DNA of 64,000 nucleotides from Acidobacteriaceae bacterium (GCA_003151335.1 PLXE01000104.1:1-64000), one strand, 5' to 3'. Shown: positions 1 through 10,066, counted from the first letter of the stretch. The notes: generated by a model not told the origin, from the letters alone. Made by a program: numbers and translations.

Positions 1-45
1 CTTGACACACCACAGCTAAAGCCCGGCCTTTTCTGTGCTAAGTTC

Positions 46-66
46 GGCACGACTGAAAGTCGTGCC
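46..66. repeat. REP-like hairpin
   Basis: A perfect 9-bp stem (GGCACGACT / AGTCGTGCC) closes a 3-nt loop in the spacer downstream of the ThiF-like gene. There is no T-tract, so it looks more like a dispersed palindromic element than a terminator. Confidence 0.5.
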
Positions 67-90
67 CTGATACGACCCGGCTGAAACCCA

Positions 91-172
91 ATGTTGAATG
101 CTGAATGCTGGATTTTGAATCCTGACCGCTAGCCCCTGACCGCTAGCCCCTGGCCCCTGACCCCTGGTTTCC
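91..172. repeat. Low-complexity degenerate tandem repeat
   Basis: Short repeats of the type TGAATGC and GACCGCTAGCCCCT run in tandem through the spacer. Similar 7-9-bp repeat tracts recur in many spacers of this window. No coding potential was seen. Confidence 0.6.
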
Positions 173-182
173 AGCCGCTGCC

Positions 183-1208
183 TCACGACCCGATATAACG
201 CGCGTACAAACTGCGGGCGATGGCCGTGTCGGTGGTGCCCTTGATGATGGCCCGGCCGTCGGGGAAGAGCGTCAGCTCGTAGGGATCGCGCCAGAATTTG
301 AGAATGAACTCGCTGTGCCGCACCGTGCCGTGAGGGGTGAGACGGCGGGTGAGTTCGTCGAAATCAACCGGCCGCTGCCGCTCATGGATCTGGACGGAAT
401 TGCGCCCGCAGAGCGTGATGTGCGGGCGTCCCTCGCCGGCGAGGTGGACAAAGTCGTGCCGGTCGCACGCCCGGCAACCCTGCCGAGGTTTGGCCGTCTT
501 GATCTCCGCGAAGTCGTTGCTCCACACGTCGTAAGACAGAAGTGTGCGCCGGACCTTGTCGCGGGCGCCGACCAGCAGCTTGATGGCTTCGGTGGAGGCA
601 ATCGAGGCGACAAAGTTCACCGCCGAATTCAGAATGCCGGCAGTGTCGCAAGTCTCGACCATGCCACGGGGGGAATCAGGAAAGACACAGGCCAGGCACG
701 CCGTCTCAGCGGGAAGGATGGTCATGGTGACCGCGTAGCTGGCCACAGCGGCGGCGTAGATCCACGGCAATTTTTTCCAGATGGCAAAATCGTTGATCAG
801 GTAGCGGGTTTCGAAATTGTCGGTGCCGTCGAGGATGAGATCAACATCGCCGAGCAAGGCTTCCACATTGGCGGGTGTGAGGTCGGCGGCGTGCGGCTCG
901 ACTGCAATCTCCGAGTTGAAACCTTTGATTTTGCGGGCCGCAGCGATGGCCTTGGGCAGGGACTCGGCGGCGTCGGCCTCGTCGAACAGCAACTGCCGTT
1001 GCAGATTGCTGGGCTCGACGTAGTCGCGATCGATGATGCGCAGGCTGCCCACTCCGGCGCGGCAGAGCAGAGAAGCCATGGCAGAACCGGTAGCCCCACA
1101 TCCCACAATGGCGATCCGCACCGCCGCAAGCTTCTTCTGTCCTTGGGGCCCAATGGGTGGAAAGAGGACCTGGCGGGAATAGCGTTCAGCGAATTCCAAC
1201 GACGGCAC
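183..1208 (-). CDS. ThiF/MoeB/HesA-family E1-like adenylyltransferase
   Basis: The protein has 341 residues and a GTG start with a GGAG sequence just upstream. The Rossmann nucleotide-binding loop GCGATGS lies at about residues 36-42. It is followed by NLQRQLLF, DGTDNFETRY and ETCDTAG, the classic E1-like adenylylation motifs. Two CxxC pairs (CLAC near 170, CRAC near 250) should bind structural zinc. The family adenylates the C-terminus of a ubiquitin-like sulfur carrier (ThiS, MoaD) for thiamin, molybdopterin or related sulfur transfer. The C-terminal 80 residues form an extra domain seen in some ThiF proteins. No ThiS, MoaD or rhodanese gene lies next to it, so the exact pathway (ThiF or MoeB) cannot be chosen. 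Confidence 0.85.
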   Translation of the reverse strand: MPSLEFAERYSRQVLFPPIGPQGQKKLAAVRIAIVGCGATGSAMASLLCRAGVGSLRIIDRDYVEPSNLQRQLLFDEADAAESLPKAIAAARKIKGFNSEIAVEPHAADLTPANVEALLGDVDLILDGTDNFETRYLINDFAIWKKLPWIYAAAVASYAVTMTILPAETACLACVFPDSPRGMVETCDTAGILNSAVNFVASIASTEAIKLLVGARDKVRRTLLSYDVWSNDFAEIKTAKPRQGCRACDRHDFVHLAGEGRPHITLCGRNSVQIHERQRPVDFDELTRRLTPHGTVRHSEFILKFWRDPYELTLFPDGRAIIKGTTDTAIARSLYARYIGS

Positions 1209-1357
1209 CTGCTCCGGGGAAGGCTTCCTTGTTTATTATAGGGATTCGACATTAACTTCGCCGTGAGGACCGGATCCATCTTCGCCGGCATGGCACACCG
1301 GACTGGTCCCTGTGGGACGAGGCCCTCCGGGCAGGCGGAAGTGCTGAAGGTCAGAGT

Positions 1358-4300
1358 TTGACGGAGCCGATCACGCCATCATTCCATAAAATTGCGTTGT
1401 TCTGCGCCTGGCTGGTGCTGAGCGTGCCCTTGGCGTGGCCGCAAACCGCGCCCTTGACCACGGGCCAGAATCCTGACTCGGCGGGTTCCCAGGCGCGGCC
1501 GCAAACCGGGCCCTTGACCAGCGGTCAAAATCTCGGGCCGACGGCTTCCCAGGCCGATCTTCCCACGGCGCTTGGCGAACTGAGTAAGTACCAGGGCGTC
1601 ACCGTTCAGGCCATCGAGTTCCGCGGTATCAAGGGCACCAACCCGGAAATGCTTCGGCAATTGCTGGCGCAGAAAACCGGGGAGCCGCTGGATCGCGACA
1701 AAATCCGCGCCAGTCTGCGGGTCCTCTACGCCACCGGACGCTTCGCCACGCTGCAGGTTGAGGCCGAGTCCCGCCAACAGAACGGGCTGTCCCTGGTCTT
1801 CGTGGCCACGGAGAACTACTTCAATGGCGACGTCAACGTGGACGGAACGCCGCCCAAGACGAATCCCAAGCCGCATCAGTTGGTGGAATCCAGCAAGCTC
1901 GATCTGGGAGATACGTTCTCGCAGCAGAATGTGGATCGCTCCGTCGAACGCATGTTGAAGGTGATGGCCGACAACGGCTACTACAAGGCCACCATTACCT
2001 ATAACTTCATTCCCCACGACGACACCCGGCAAATGGACATTGATTTTCATGTGGTTCCGGGAGAGCTGGCGCGCGTGGGAGAGGTCACGATCGAAGGTGA
2101 CACCGGCATTCCACCCGACAAGGTCCGCAGCCTTACCAAGCTGAAGCCGGGCGACAAAGTGAAGCAGGAGCACGTCACCCGCGCCCTGGAGCGGCTGCGC
2201 GAGAAGTATCAGAAGAACGATCATCTGGAGGCCCAGGTCTCGCTCATCGACCATCGCTACCATCCCGATAGCAACCGTCTCGACTATGTCTTCAAAGCCG
2301 AAGAAGGACCGACGGTGGCGATTACGGCCGAGGGCGCGAAGATCAGCAAACGGCAATTAAGGAAACTGGTTCCGGTTTACCAGGAGAACGCGGTTGATGA
2401 CGATTTGCTGAACGAAGGACGCCGCAACGTGCGCGACTACCTGCAGACGCAAGGTTATTTCGATGCCACGGTGGACGTGCGACGGCAGTCGTCGCCGGAG
2501 AAAGACCACCTCAACATCACTTACAAGATCGATGCCGGCGTGCGCCACAAGCTGGCCGCGGTGCGGGTGGAAGGCAACAAATATTTTGATGGCGACACCA
2601 TCCGCGAGCGCATGGGGTTACAGCCGTCAAGCGTGCTTCTGCCCAATGGCCGTTTCAGCCAGAGACTCCTGGCCGACGACCTGACCGTCATCAAGAACCT
2701 CTACCTGGCAAATGGGTTTCTCGATGTCAAAGTTACTGCCGACCTGCAGGACGACTACCAGGGCCGGGAGGGCCAGATGGGGGTAATGATCAAGATTGAG
2801 GAAGGCCGGCAGACCCTGGTGAATTCGTTGCAGGTGGCGGGCAATCACAGCTTCCCGCAGGAGCGCTTGGCCCCGTTAATGAGCGAAGTAGAGGGCCAGC
2901 CCTATAGTGAAGTCAACGTCGCCAGCGATCGCGACGCTGTGACCTACTTTTATTTCAACCACGGGTTTCCCAATGTGCAGTTTGAAGCGACCGCGTCGCC
3001 GGCGCCGGGCGAGCCACAGCGCATGCAGGTGACCTACACGATCACCGAGGGGGAACAGGTCTTCGTCGATCGCGTGTTGGTAAGCGGGCGAGAGTACACC
3101 CGGCCTTACATCGTGGACCGCCGGATGCGCATTGGCGCCGGCGATCCGTTGAGCCAGGCGCGAATGGTGGATTCGCAACGGCGGCTCTACGACCTGGGCC
3201 TGTTCAACCAGGTGGACATGGCGGTGCAAAATCCGGATGGCCAGGTACCTTCCAAGGCTGTGCTTTTCAACCTGCAGGAGGCCAAGCGTTGGACCTTCCG
3301 CTACGGCGGCGGCATCGAGTTTGCCACCGGCAATATTCCTACCACCAACAACCCACAAGGCAAGACCGGCGTCAGTCCCAACGGAGTACTGGAAGTCACT
3401 CGCCTCAACATGTTCGGACGGGACCAGACGCTCACCATGCGGGTGCGGGCCGGTTTGCTGACCCGCCGTGCCTTGATTGGCTATGACGCGCCCCGCCTGT
3501 TTCACCGCGAGAAGTGGCGCCTCAACGCCACCGTCTTCTACGACAATACGGCCGATGTGAATACCTTCACCTCGCAGCGGCTCGATGGGACCGTCCAGGC
3601 CGAAGAGAAATATAGCCGGGCGACGACCCTGCTTTACCGGTTAAGTTATCAGCGCGTGTCGATCGATCCCAATAGCCTGGTCATCGATCCCACTCTGATC
3701 CCGTTGTATTCGAAGCCGGTGCGACTGGCCATTCCGAGTTTCACCTATGTGCGGGACACGCGCGACAATCCCATCGATTCGCACAAGGGAAGCTATAACA
3801 TTGCGGATTTAAGTTTGGCGACCAGCGCGCTGGGGTCACAGGCGAACTTCGGCAAGGTGCTGGTGCAGAATTCCACCTACTACAGGATTAAGAAGCGCTG
3901 GGTGTTCGCGCGGAACACGCAAATTGGGATCTTGCATGCCTATGGCGTCAACCACTTCCTCAGTTTGCCACCCTCGGGGAAGCTGCCGACGGAGGCCACT
4001 TCCGTCCCCTTGCCCGAGTTGTTCTTCGCGGGCGGCAGCAATTCGCTGCGCGGCTTCTCCATCAACCAGGCTGGACCTCGCGACTTGGTGACCGGATTTC
4101 CCATTGGCGGTCAGGGGCTGTTCGTCAACAACCTGGAGATTCGCACTCCTCCAGTGGCCTTGCCCTACGTAGGCGATAACCTTGGATTTGTTTTCTTCCA
4201 CGATATGGGTAACGTGTTCGACACCGCAAACCATATCATCAGTGGGATGCTGCAAATCCGTCAGCCCTCGATCGCCAATTGCTCGGCGCCGACCAGCAAG

Positions 4301-4489
4301 GCAACCTGCAATTTCAACTACAACCCCCAGGCTGTCGGCATGGGTTTACGCTATAAGACACCGGTCGGGCCGGTGCGCTTCGACATTGGCTATAACCTTA
4401 ATCCGACGCGGTACCCAGTCCAGAAAAAGGATACGGTGGAAACGCTGCGTCATATCAATTTCTATTTCAGTATTGGACAGACATTTTGA
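1358..4489 (+). CDS. BamA/TamA-family Omp85 outer-membrane assembly protein
   Basis: The protein has 1043 residues with a TTG start. An N-terminal hydrophobic stretch is consistent with a signal peptide. Several POTRA-like repeats follow (about residues 75-640, each with a pattern like VxxVxVEGN and GYFDATV), then an Omp85 beta-barrel (about 650-1043) ending in phenylalanine as outer-membrane proteins do. The family inserts beta-barrel proteins into the outer membrane. The gene heads a tight operon with a SurA-like chaperone and TamB; its partner TamB suggests a TamA-like role, but the long POTRA array is closer to BamA. Residues 28-67 are an imperfect 20-residue tandem duplication just after the signal region. 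Confidence 0.9.
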   Translation: MTEPITPSFHKIALFCAWLVLSVPLAWPQTAPLTTGQNPDSAGSQARPQTGPLTSGQNLGPTASQADLPTALGELSKYQGVTVQAIEFRGIKGTNPEMLRQLLAQKTGEPLDRDKIRASLRVLYATGRFATLQVEAESRQQNGLSLVFVATENYFNGDVNVDGTPPKTNPKPHQLVESSKLDLGDTFSQQNVDRSVERMLKVMADNGYYKATITYNFIPHDDTRQMDIDFHVVPGELARVGEVTIEGDTGIPPDKVRSLTKLKPGDKVKQEHVTRALERLREKYQKNDHLEAQVSLIDHRYHPDSNRLDYVFKAEEGPTVAITAEGAKISKRQLRKLVPVYQENAVDDDLLNEGRRNVRDYLQTQGYFDATVDVRRQSSPEKDHLNITYKIDAGVRHKLAAVRVEGNKYFDGDTIRERMGLQPSSVLLPNGRFSQRLLADDLTVIKNLYLANGFLDVKVTADLQDDYQGREGQMGVMIKIEEGRQTLVNSLQVAGNHSFPQERLAPLMSEVEGQPYSEVNVASDRDAVTYFYFNHGFPNVQFEATASPAPGEPQRMQVTYTITEGEQVFVDRVLVSGREYTRPYIVDRRMRIGAGDPLSQARMVDSQRRLYDLGLFNQVDMAVQNPDGQVPSKAVLFNLQEAKRWTFRYGGGIEFATGNIPTTNNPQGKTGVSPNGVLEVTRLNMFGRDQTLTMRVRAGLLTRRALIGYDAPRLFHREKWRLNATVFYDNTADVNTFTSQRLDGTVQAEEKYSRATTLLYRLSYQRVSIDPNSLVIDPTLIPLYSKPVRLAIPSFTYVRDTRDNPIDSHKGSYNIADLSLATSALGSQANFGKVLVQNSTYYRIKKRWVFARNTQIGILHAYGVNHFLSLPPSGKLPTEATSVPLPELFFAGGSNSLRGFSINQAGPRDLVTGFPIGGQGLFVNNLEIRTPPVALPYVGDNLGFVFFHDMGNVFDTANHIISGMLQIRQPSIANCSAPTSKATCNFNYNPQAVGMGLRYKTPVGPVRFDIGYNLNPTRYPVQKKDTVETLRHINFYFSIGQTF
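1439..1558 (+). repeat. 60-bp imperfect tandem duplication inside the Omp85 gene
   Basis: Two 60-bp units (1439-1498 and 1499-1558) share the pattern PQTxPLTxGQN...SQA in frame. They lie between the signal peptide and the first POTRA domain and encode a Gln/Thr/Ser-rich linker. Confidence 0.8.
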
Positions 4490-5205
4490 TGAAACGAATT
4501 TTCCATTTAACGATTGGCTTATTGTTCTTGCTGCCCGGGGTTGCGCCCTTCGCCCTGGCGGGCGAAGTCATCGATGGAATCGTTGCCACGGTGAACCGCC
4601 AGCCTTTGTTCCAGAGCGACTGGGAGGAGGCGATCTGTTTCGAGGCGTTTATGCAGCAGAAGCCCATTGCCCAGGTGACCCAGGCAGATAGGGTGAAAGC
4701 CTTGCAGCGCCTCATTGACCGCCAGTTGTTGCAGGCGCAGATGGGCAACAAAACTTTCCTGCAGCCGTCGCCAGACGACATAGAAAAGGATGTCGCCAAA
4801 CTCCGCGTGCAGGTACCGAACGGCGACGACGACGGCAGTTGGCAGAAGTTGCTCGCCAGCTACGGACTCACTCCGGACATATTAAAGGCACACCTGTTGA
4901 CCGAAGTGCGAGTGATGAACTTCGTGGAGGTCCGTCTGCGCCCCAACGTGCACGTTCAGCCCGAGGAAATTGAGGCGTACTACAAGAGTCAGTTGCTGCC
5001 CGATTTGAAAAAAGATGGCGGCAAGGTAATTGCTCTGGACGAAGTGGCACCCCGGATTCGCGAGCTGCTTGTCCAGCAGCGCATGGATGAGATGCTGGAC
5101 GCGTGGTTGCATAACTTGCGTCAGCAGGCGGAGATACACAGCACCGTACCGATTCCCGCCGAAGCTGCCGTGGCCGAGCAGAACCGGGCCTCCGGCACTA
5201 ACTGA
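4489..5205 (+). CDS. SurA-like periplasmic chaperone lacking a PPIase domain
   Basis: The ATG at 4489 shares a base with the upstream TGA, so translation is probably coupled; a TTG three bases earlier is also possible. The 238-residue product begins with a signal peptide ending near ALAG, followed by a SurA N-terminal chaperone segment (DGIVATVNRQPLFQSDWEEA, ... LIDRQLLQAQ ...). A short C-terminal helix region that normally follows the parvulin domain (RELLVQQRMDEMLDAWL) is present, but no parvulin PPIase core is seen. It is therefore a chaperone-only SurA/PpiD-type protein, expected to escort outer-membrane proteins to the Omp85 protein encoded just upstream. Placement in the operon supports that. 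Confidence 0.8.
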   Translation: MKRIFHLTIGLLFLLPGVAPFALAGEVIDGIVATVNRQPLFQSDWEEAICFEAFMQQKPIAQVTQADRVKALQRLIDRQLLQAQMGNKTFLQPSPDDIEKDVAKLRVQVPNGDDDGSWQKLLASYGLTPDILKAHLLTEVRVMNFVEVRLRPNVHVQPEEIEAYYKSQLLPDLKKDGGKVIALDEVAPRIRELLVQQRMDEMLDAWLHNLRQQAEIHSTVPIPAEAAVAEQNRASGTN

Positions 5206-5207
5206 GA

Positions 5208-8200
5208 ATGACCGCAGAAACCCAGCTTCGCCGTTCGCACACGCGCTTGTGGATTGAGGCCGCACTCGGCGTGGTGGTGTTGGCGGCCGCTATTGTCCTG
5301 CTGTGGTATGTGCGAAGCCCGCGGTTCGCGGATTTGGTTCGGCGCAAAACGATTGCCACCTTGGAGGAGGCCACCGGCGGCCGCGTCGAGTTGCATGCTT
5401 TTCGCTGGAACCTCTCCAAGCTTGAGTTCGACGCCGACGATCTGACCATCCACGGACTGGAAGCTCCTGATCAGCAGCCGTACGCACACGCTGACCGCAT
5501 CCACGTTCGGCTGCACATCATCTCCTTCGCGGAGAAGCGGATCAGCCTCAAGGAATTGACCCTGCACCGTCCTGTCGTGCACCTCATTGTGAATCCCAAC
5601 GGGACGACCAACGCTCCGGAACCGAAGCTGCGCAGCCGTGCGGCGCCGGTGCAGCAATTGTTCGATCTGGCGATCGCCCGCCTCGATCTGCACAACGGCT
5701 TGTTGCTGGTGAATGACCGGGCGTTGCCGCTTGATTTCGCCGCCGATGATGTCACCGCCGCCATGACTTACGATCACGGCGAACACCGCTACGACGCTGC
5801 CGTGCAAGCAGGCAAGATGGACGTAAAGTACCAGGACTTCCGCGATGTTGCGGCGCGGGGCGAGGTGGCATTCAGCCTGTGGTCCAACCGGCTGCAAATC
5901 AAGTCGCTGAATTTGATATCGGAGAATTCTTCCTTGCAGGCGACTGGAGAGCTCACCAACTTCGACCACCCCAAACTAGATTTCAAGTACAGCAGTGCTT
6001 TGAACGTTGCACAGTTGGGATCGGTCGTCCGCTTGTATGAGCTTCGCGGTGGCAGGGCAACGCTCGACGGGTCGGGCACCTATTCGTCCACCACGGGCGT
6101 CGCCACGCGAGGATATGCTGCGGCGCGCGGCGTCACCTATCTGGACAACGGAGTCGAGGTGCGCGACGCGGGTGTAAGCGCCGATTTTTCGCTCGCGCAG
6201 GATAATCTGGCGCTCACTCGAATAGCCGGACGTTTGTTGGGTGGGGGAGTGACCGGCGACGCCGAAGTCAGAAACCTTTTGTCAGGCTCGACCCGTGGCA
6301 TGAAACCGAGCGTGGAACAGACCACTGGACGCGCGAAGCCCGGCGCGAAGAAACGTCCCAACGGGCGTAAGTCCATTTTTCCGCCAATCTCGGGCCCTGA
6401 TGTGCAGCAGGGGACGGCCCACTTACGGGTGACCGGCCTATCTCTGACGGAGCTGGCGCGCATGTTCTCCACCATGGAGGTGCCGTACGAGAAGCTGAAC
6501 ACAGTGGGCAGCGTGGGCGGGACGGTGAATCTGGCGTGGACGTTCTCCGTGGCCGATGCCAGCGCCGACCTGGCGCTCGACGTTACTCCTCCGGCGCAGC
6601 CGTCCGCCAACCAGTTGCCTGTGACCGCAACAGTGCGGGCCCGCTACAACCCCGGAGCGCAAGTGATGGATTTTTCGGTCCTGACCATGACGACCCCTCA
6701 CTCCCATGTGAATGCGACGGGCACATTGGGCTCGACCTCGGCGGCTCTGCACGTAGTGATGAACACCACCAGCCTGACCGAGTTCCAGCCGCTGCTCACG
6801 GCCAAGGGCAGCCCGCCACCGCCGATAGAACTCGCAGGCGGGGCAAGCTTCGACGGCACACTCAGCGGCCGGCTGAATGATCCGCAGATTGCCGGCCACG
6901 TACAAGCCTCTGACTTCACTTACATCTATGTGCCTACAGTGCATGGTTCGGCGCCACCAACTCAGGCGCCTGCGAAAAAGAAATCGTTCTTCCATTTCGC
7001 TTCAACGCCGCCTCCGCCTCCGCCACAACCAATAGCACAACCCAGGCGCATTCACATTGATCAGTTTTCTGGTGACGTGCAGTACTCGTCCACGGGCGTT
7101 TCCGTGCATCACGGCGTCGTTCAAGAAGGCAGCGCGCACTTGAATGTGGATGGTTCGGCAACGCTGCAGAAAGGGAGTTTCACCGGAAACCTGCCGTTCC
7201 AGGTGCAGGCTGCCATCCGCGATGCGGACGTCGCGGACCTGCAGCGCGCCGCCGGTCTGAATTATCCCGTGACGGGCACTCTGAATTTCACCGTGCAGGC
7301 CGCCGGAACGGAAGCCAATCCTCACGGCGCGGGACATTTCTCATTGACGGCAGGGCAAGCCTACGGCCGTCCGGTGAAGTCGCTCACGGCGAACCTCGCG
7401 TTTGCAAATCACGAGGCGCAACTCGATGACATCCAGATGCAGGCCATGCGCGGCGAACTTACGGGTTCGGCTGCCTACAACTTCGGCAACAAGGAGGTAC
7501 GCTTCGACCTGGCCGGCGAGAACATCGATCTGGCGAATGTCCCCGAACTGCAAATGCCGCGCGTGCAAGTAGGAGGCGTCGGCAAGTTCACGGCAAAAGG
7601 GTCGGGCACCATTGAACAACCGCTCATCAATGCCCATGTGCAAATAAGTGGCCTGGTGCTCAACGGGGACCGTCTCGGCGGCGTTACGGCCGACGCGGTG
7701 ACCCATGGCTATCATCTGCAACTCACGGCGCGATCGAATTTTTCCGCGGCCAGCTTGGCGGTGGATGGAGGGATTGAACTGCGCGGCGACCTGCCATCGG
7801 ATCTGAAGCTGGAGTTTTCCGGCCTGGACATCAATCCTTTCCTGCCGGCGGAGGTCCGCCAAAGGGTCACCCACCACGCGTCGCTGGCTGGACATGCGGA
7901 ACTGTCCGGACCCTTGAAGCAGCCCAGGCTACTGAACGGCAAGTTCTACCTTGACCAGTTCGCCGTGGAAGTGGAAAAGGTTGCGATTACCAGCGACGGG
8001 CCTGTGGAATTCGCGATGGCGAACCAAGTGATCACGGTGCAACGCTGCACCCTGGCCAGCGGTGATTCGCGCTTCACCTTGACCGGCAGCGCCAGCCTGA
8101 AAGACGATCGCCGGCTGGCCCTGCGCGCCAATGGCCATGTCGACCTGAATCTGGTGCACACGCTTGATCCCGAGGTGAGTTCGTACGGCATTTCGAATCT

Positions 8201-9380
8201 GGACCTCACCGTGAATGGTCCGATGGCGCAGCCCGCGATCACGGGGCGCATCGATATCCAGCACGGCGGTCTCTCGATGATTGATCTGCCCGCCGGACTT
8301 GGCGATATCAACGGAAGCCTCGTCTTCAACCAGGACCGGCTGGAAGTGGAGCGCCTGACGGCCCGCACCGGCGGCGGGCTGGTGACCTTTGGCGGCTTCA
8401 TCACCTTCGGCCGGACCGGCGGTGTCAACCTGACCGCCAGTGGTGCTGAAATTCGTTTTCGCTATGCCGGAATCAGCGTTACGGCGGATGAATCGCTTCG
8501 CCTGGTGGGCACGCTGCAAAGTTCAATTCTGAGCGGAGACGTAACGGTTACCCGGTTCGCGCAGATTCCGTCCAGCGACCTGACCTTCGCCCTGGCACAG
8601 GTAGGTCCGGCGCCCATAGCCGTGGCAAATTCACCGCTGAATAATCTGCGTCTGGATGTGCGCATCCTCTCCACGCCGGAGTTGACGGTACAGACGGCGC
8701 TGGCGAAACTGGCGGGCGACGTGGACCTGCGGCTGCGGGGCACGGCCGCTCGGCCGGTCTTGCTGGGACGCATCAACATTGCCGAAGGCGACATCAAGCT
8801 GGCGGGGGCCAAGTATCACCTGGAGCGCGGCGATATTACCTTCACCGACCCGGTGCGCATTGACCCCGTGTTAGATATAGAGGCCTCCACCCGGGTCCGC
8901 GATTACGACATCACCATTGGCTTGCACGGCACCTTCGAGCGGCTGAACACCACCTATCGCTCGGACCCGCCGCTCTCCAGCGAGGACATCGTAGCCCTGC
9001 TGGCCTTCGGGCGGACACAACAGGAAAGCGCGATGAACGCTGCGCCGCAGTCAGGGTTTGCCGAGAGCGCCTCGGGCGCCATACTCGGACAGGCGATCAA
9101 TCAGGCGGTCTCCAACCGCGTGTCGAGGATATTCGGCGTGAGTTCCATCCGGATCAATCCTTCCCTGGGCGGTCCCGACAACAATCCCAATGCCCGCGTC
9201 ACCTTCGAGCAGCAGGTCTCCAACAATGTGACCCTCACCTATATCACCAACCTGACCAGGTCGGCGCAGCAGGTGATTCAGTTCGAATACAACATCAACA
9301 GCGAATATACCGTGGAAGCGATACGCGACGAGAACGGGGTGGTCAGCTTCGACGTTCTTATTCGTAAACGGAAACGATGA
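5208..9380 (+). CDS. tamB: TamB-type translocation/assembly protein (DUF490, AsmA-like)
   Basis: The protein has 1390 residues and starts two bases after the SurA-like gene. An N-terminal signal anchor (about residues 13-30) is followed by an AsmA-like N-terminal part, a very long repetitive beta-rich middle and a C-terminal DUF490/TamB domain (features such as YRSDPPLSSEDIVALLAFGR near 1255). TamB proteins span the periplasm, forming a hydrophobic groove linked to outer-membrane lipid transport and to the Omp85 partner TamA. A proline-rich insert (six consecutive prolines near residue 600) is unusual. The operon with the Omp85 and SurA-like genes fits an envelope biogenesis role. Confidence 0.9.
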   Translation: MTAETQLRRSHTRLWIEAALGVVVLAAAIVLLWYVRSPRFADLVRRKTIATLEEATGGRVELHAFRWNLSKLEFDADDLTIHGLEAPDQQPYAHADRIHVRLHIISFAEKRISLKELTLHRPVVHLIVNPNGTTNAPEPKLRSRAAPVQQLFDLAIARLDLHNGLLLVNDRALPLDFAADDVTAAMTYDHGEHRYDAAVQAGKMDVKYQDFRDVAARGEVAFSLWSNRLQIKSLNLISENSSLQATGELTNFDHPKLDFKYSSALNVAQLGSVVRLYELRGGRATLDGSGTYSSTTGVATRGYAAARGVTYLDNGVEVRDAGVSADFSLAQDNLALTRIAGRLLGGGVTGDAEVRNLLSGSTRGMKPSVEQTTGRAKPGAKKRPNGRKSIFPPISGPDVQQGTAHLRVTGLSLTELARMFSTMEVPYEKLNTVGSVGGTVNLAWTFSVADASADLALDVTPPAQPSANQLPVTATVRARYNPGAQVMDFSVLTMTTPHSHVNATGTLGSTSAALHVVMNTTSLTEFQPLLTAKGSPPPPIELAGGASFDGTLSGRLNDPQIAGHVQASDFTYIYVPTVHGSAPPTQAPAKKKSFFHFASTPPPPPPQPIAQPRRIHIDQFSGDVQYSSTGVSVHHGVVQEGSAHLNVDGSATLQKGSFTGNLPFQVQAAIRDADVADLQRAAGLNYPVTGTLNFTVQAAGTEANPHGAGHFSLTAGQAYGRPVKSLTANLAFANHEAQLDDIQMQAMRGELTGSAAYNFGNKEVRFDLAGENIDLANVPELQMPRVQVGGVGKFTAKGSGTIEQPLINAHVQISGLVLNGDRLGGVTADAVTHGYHLQLTARSNFSAASLAVDGGIELRGDLPSDLKLEFSGLDINPFLPAEVRQRVTHHASLAGHAELSGPLKQPRLLNGKFYLDQFAVEVEKVAITSDGPVEFAMANQVITVQRCTLASGDSRFTLTGSASLKDDRRLALRANGHVDLNLVHTLDPEVSSYGISNLDLTVNGPMAQPAITGRIDIQHGGLSMIDLPAGLGDINGSLVFNQDRLEVERLTARTGGGLVTFGGFITFGRTGGVNLTASGAEIRFRYAGISVTADESLRLVGTLQSSILSGDVTVTRFAQIPSSDLTFALAQVGPAPIAVANSPLNNLRLDVRILSTPELTVQTALAKLAGDVDLRLRGTAARPVLLGRINIAEGDIKLAGAKYHLERGDITFTDPVRIDPVLDIEASTRVRDYDITIGLHGTFERLNTTYRSDPPLSSEDIVALLAFGRTQQESAMNAAPQSGFAESASGAILGQAINQAVSNRVSRIFGVSSIRINPSLGGPDNNPNARVTFEQQVSNNVTLTYITNLTRSAQQVIQFEYNINSEYTVEAIRDENGVVSFDVLIRKRKR

Positions 9381-10030
9381 ACGGCCACCAGACCCCGCCG
9401 CAGCAGCGCGCCCGCATGGTGGAGGAGCAACTCCACGCGCGTGGTATTCGCGATCCCCGCCTGCTGGCTGCGATGGGAAAAGTCCCGCGTGAGGAGTTCG
9501 TCGCCCACGAAGACCTGGGCAACGCTTATGGCGATTACCCGCTCCCCATCGGTGCCGGCCAAACCGTTTCCCAGCCCTACATCGTGGCCGCCATGATCGT
9601 GGCGCTGGAGTTGCGTCCAACGGACCGCGTGCTGGAAGTGGGCACGGGCACGGGATACGAAGCCGCCATCCTGGGCGAGCTGGCGGCTGAGGTATGGACG
9701 ATCGAACGGCACGCCGAGCTGGCGATGAAGGCGCGCGCGATCCTGGCGCGGCTTGGCCACGTCAACGTTCACGTTGTGGTGGGTGATGGAAGCGTTGGTC
9801 TGCCACAGCATGCTCCGTTCGACAAGATATTGGTTGCGGCCGCGGCGCCGAAAATTCCCGAGAGCCTGGTCGCGCAGCTTGCCGATGGCGGCAGGCTGGT
9901 GGTGCCGGTGGGAGGCCGCTTTGAGCAGCAGGTGCAGGTTGTGCGCAAAGTGGGAGCGAAGACGATCGTGAGTTTGCACGATCTCTGCCGTTTCGTTCCG
10001 CTGGTTGGGGAAGAAGGATGGGAGCCGTGA
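9377..10030 (+). CDS. pcm: Protein-L-isoaspartate O-methyltransferase
   Basis: The start ATG overlaps the tamB stop (ATGA), so it is co-translated with tamB. The 217-residue protein carries the PCMT signature: the N-terminal MVEEQLHARGIRDPRLL, the SQPYIVAAM segment, the SAM-binding loop VLEVGTGTGYEAAIL (about residues 85-99) and VAAAAPKIPESLVAQL. The enzyme methylates isoaspartyl residues in damaged proteins to start their repair. Length is normal for the family. It is probably an unrelated passenger at the 3' end of the envelope operon. Confidence 0.95.
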   Translation: MNGHQTPPQQRARMVEEQLHARGIRDPRLLAAMGKVPREEFVAHEDLGNAYGDYPLPIGAGQTVSQPYIVAAMIVALELRPTDRVLEVGTGTGYEAAILGELAAEVWTIERHAELAMKARAILARLGHVNVHVVVGDGSVGLPQHAPFDKILVAAAAPKIPESLVAQLADGGRLVVPVGGRFEQQVQVVRKVGAKTIVSLHDLCRFVPLVGEEGWEP

Positions 10031-10066
10031 GCAGCAACTAACAACTAGCAATTAGCGATTAGCCCT
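10031..10066. repeat. Degenerate AGCAATTAGC-type repeat tract
   Basis: Repeated units such as AACTAGCAATTAGCGATTAGC directly follow the pcm stop. The same motif family recurs at about 10823, 19168, 25640 and 39900. Confidence 0.6.
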
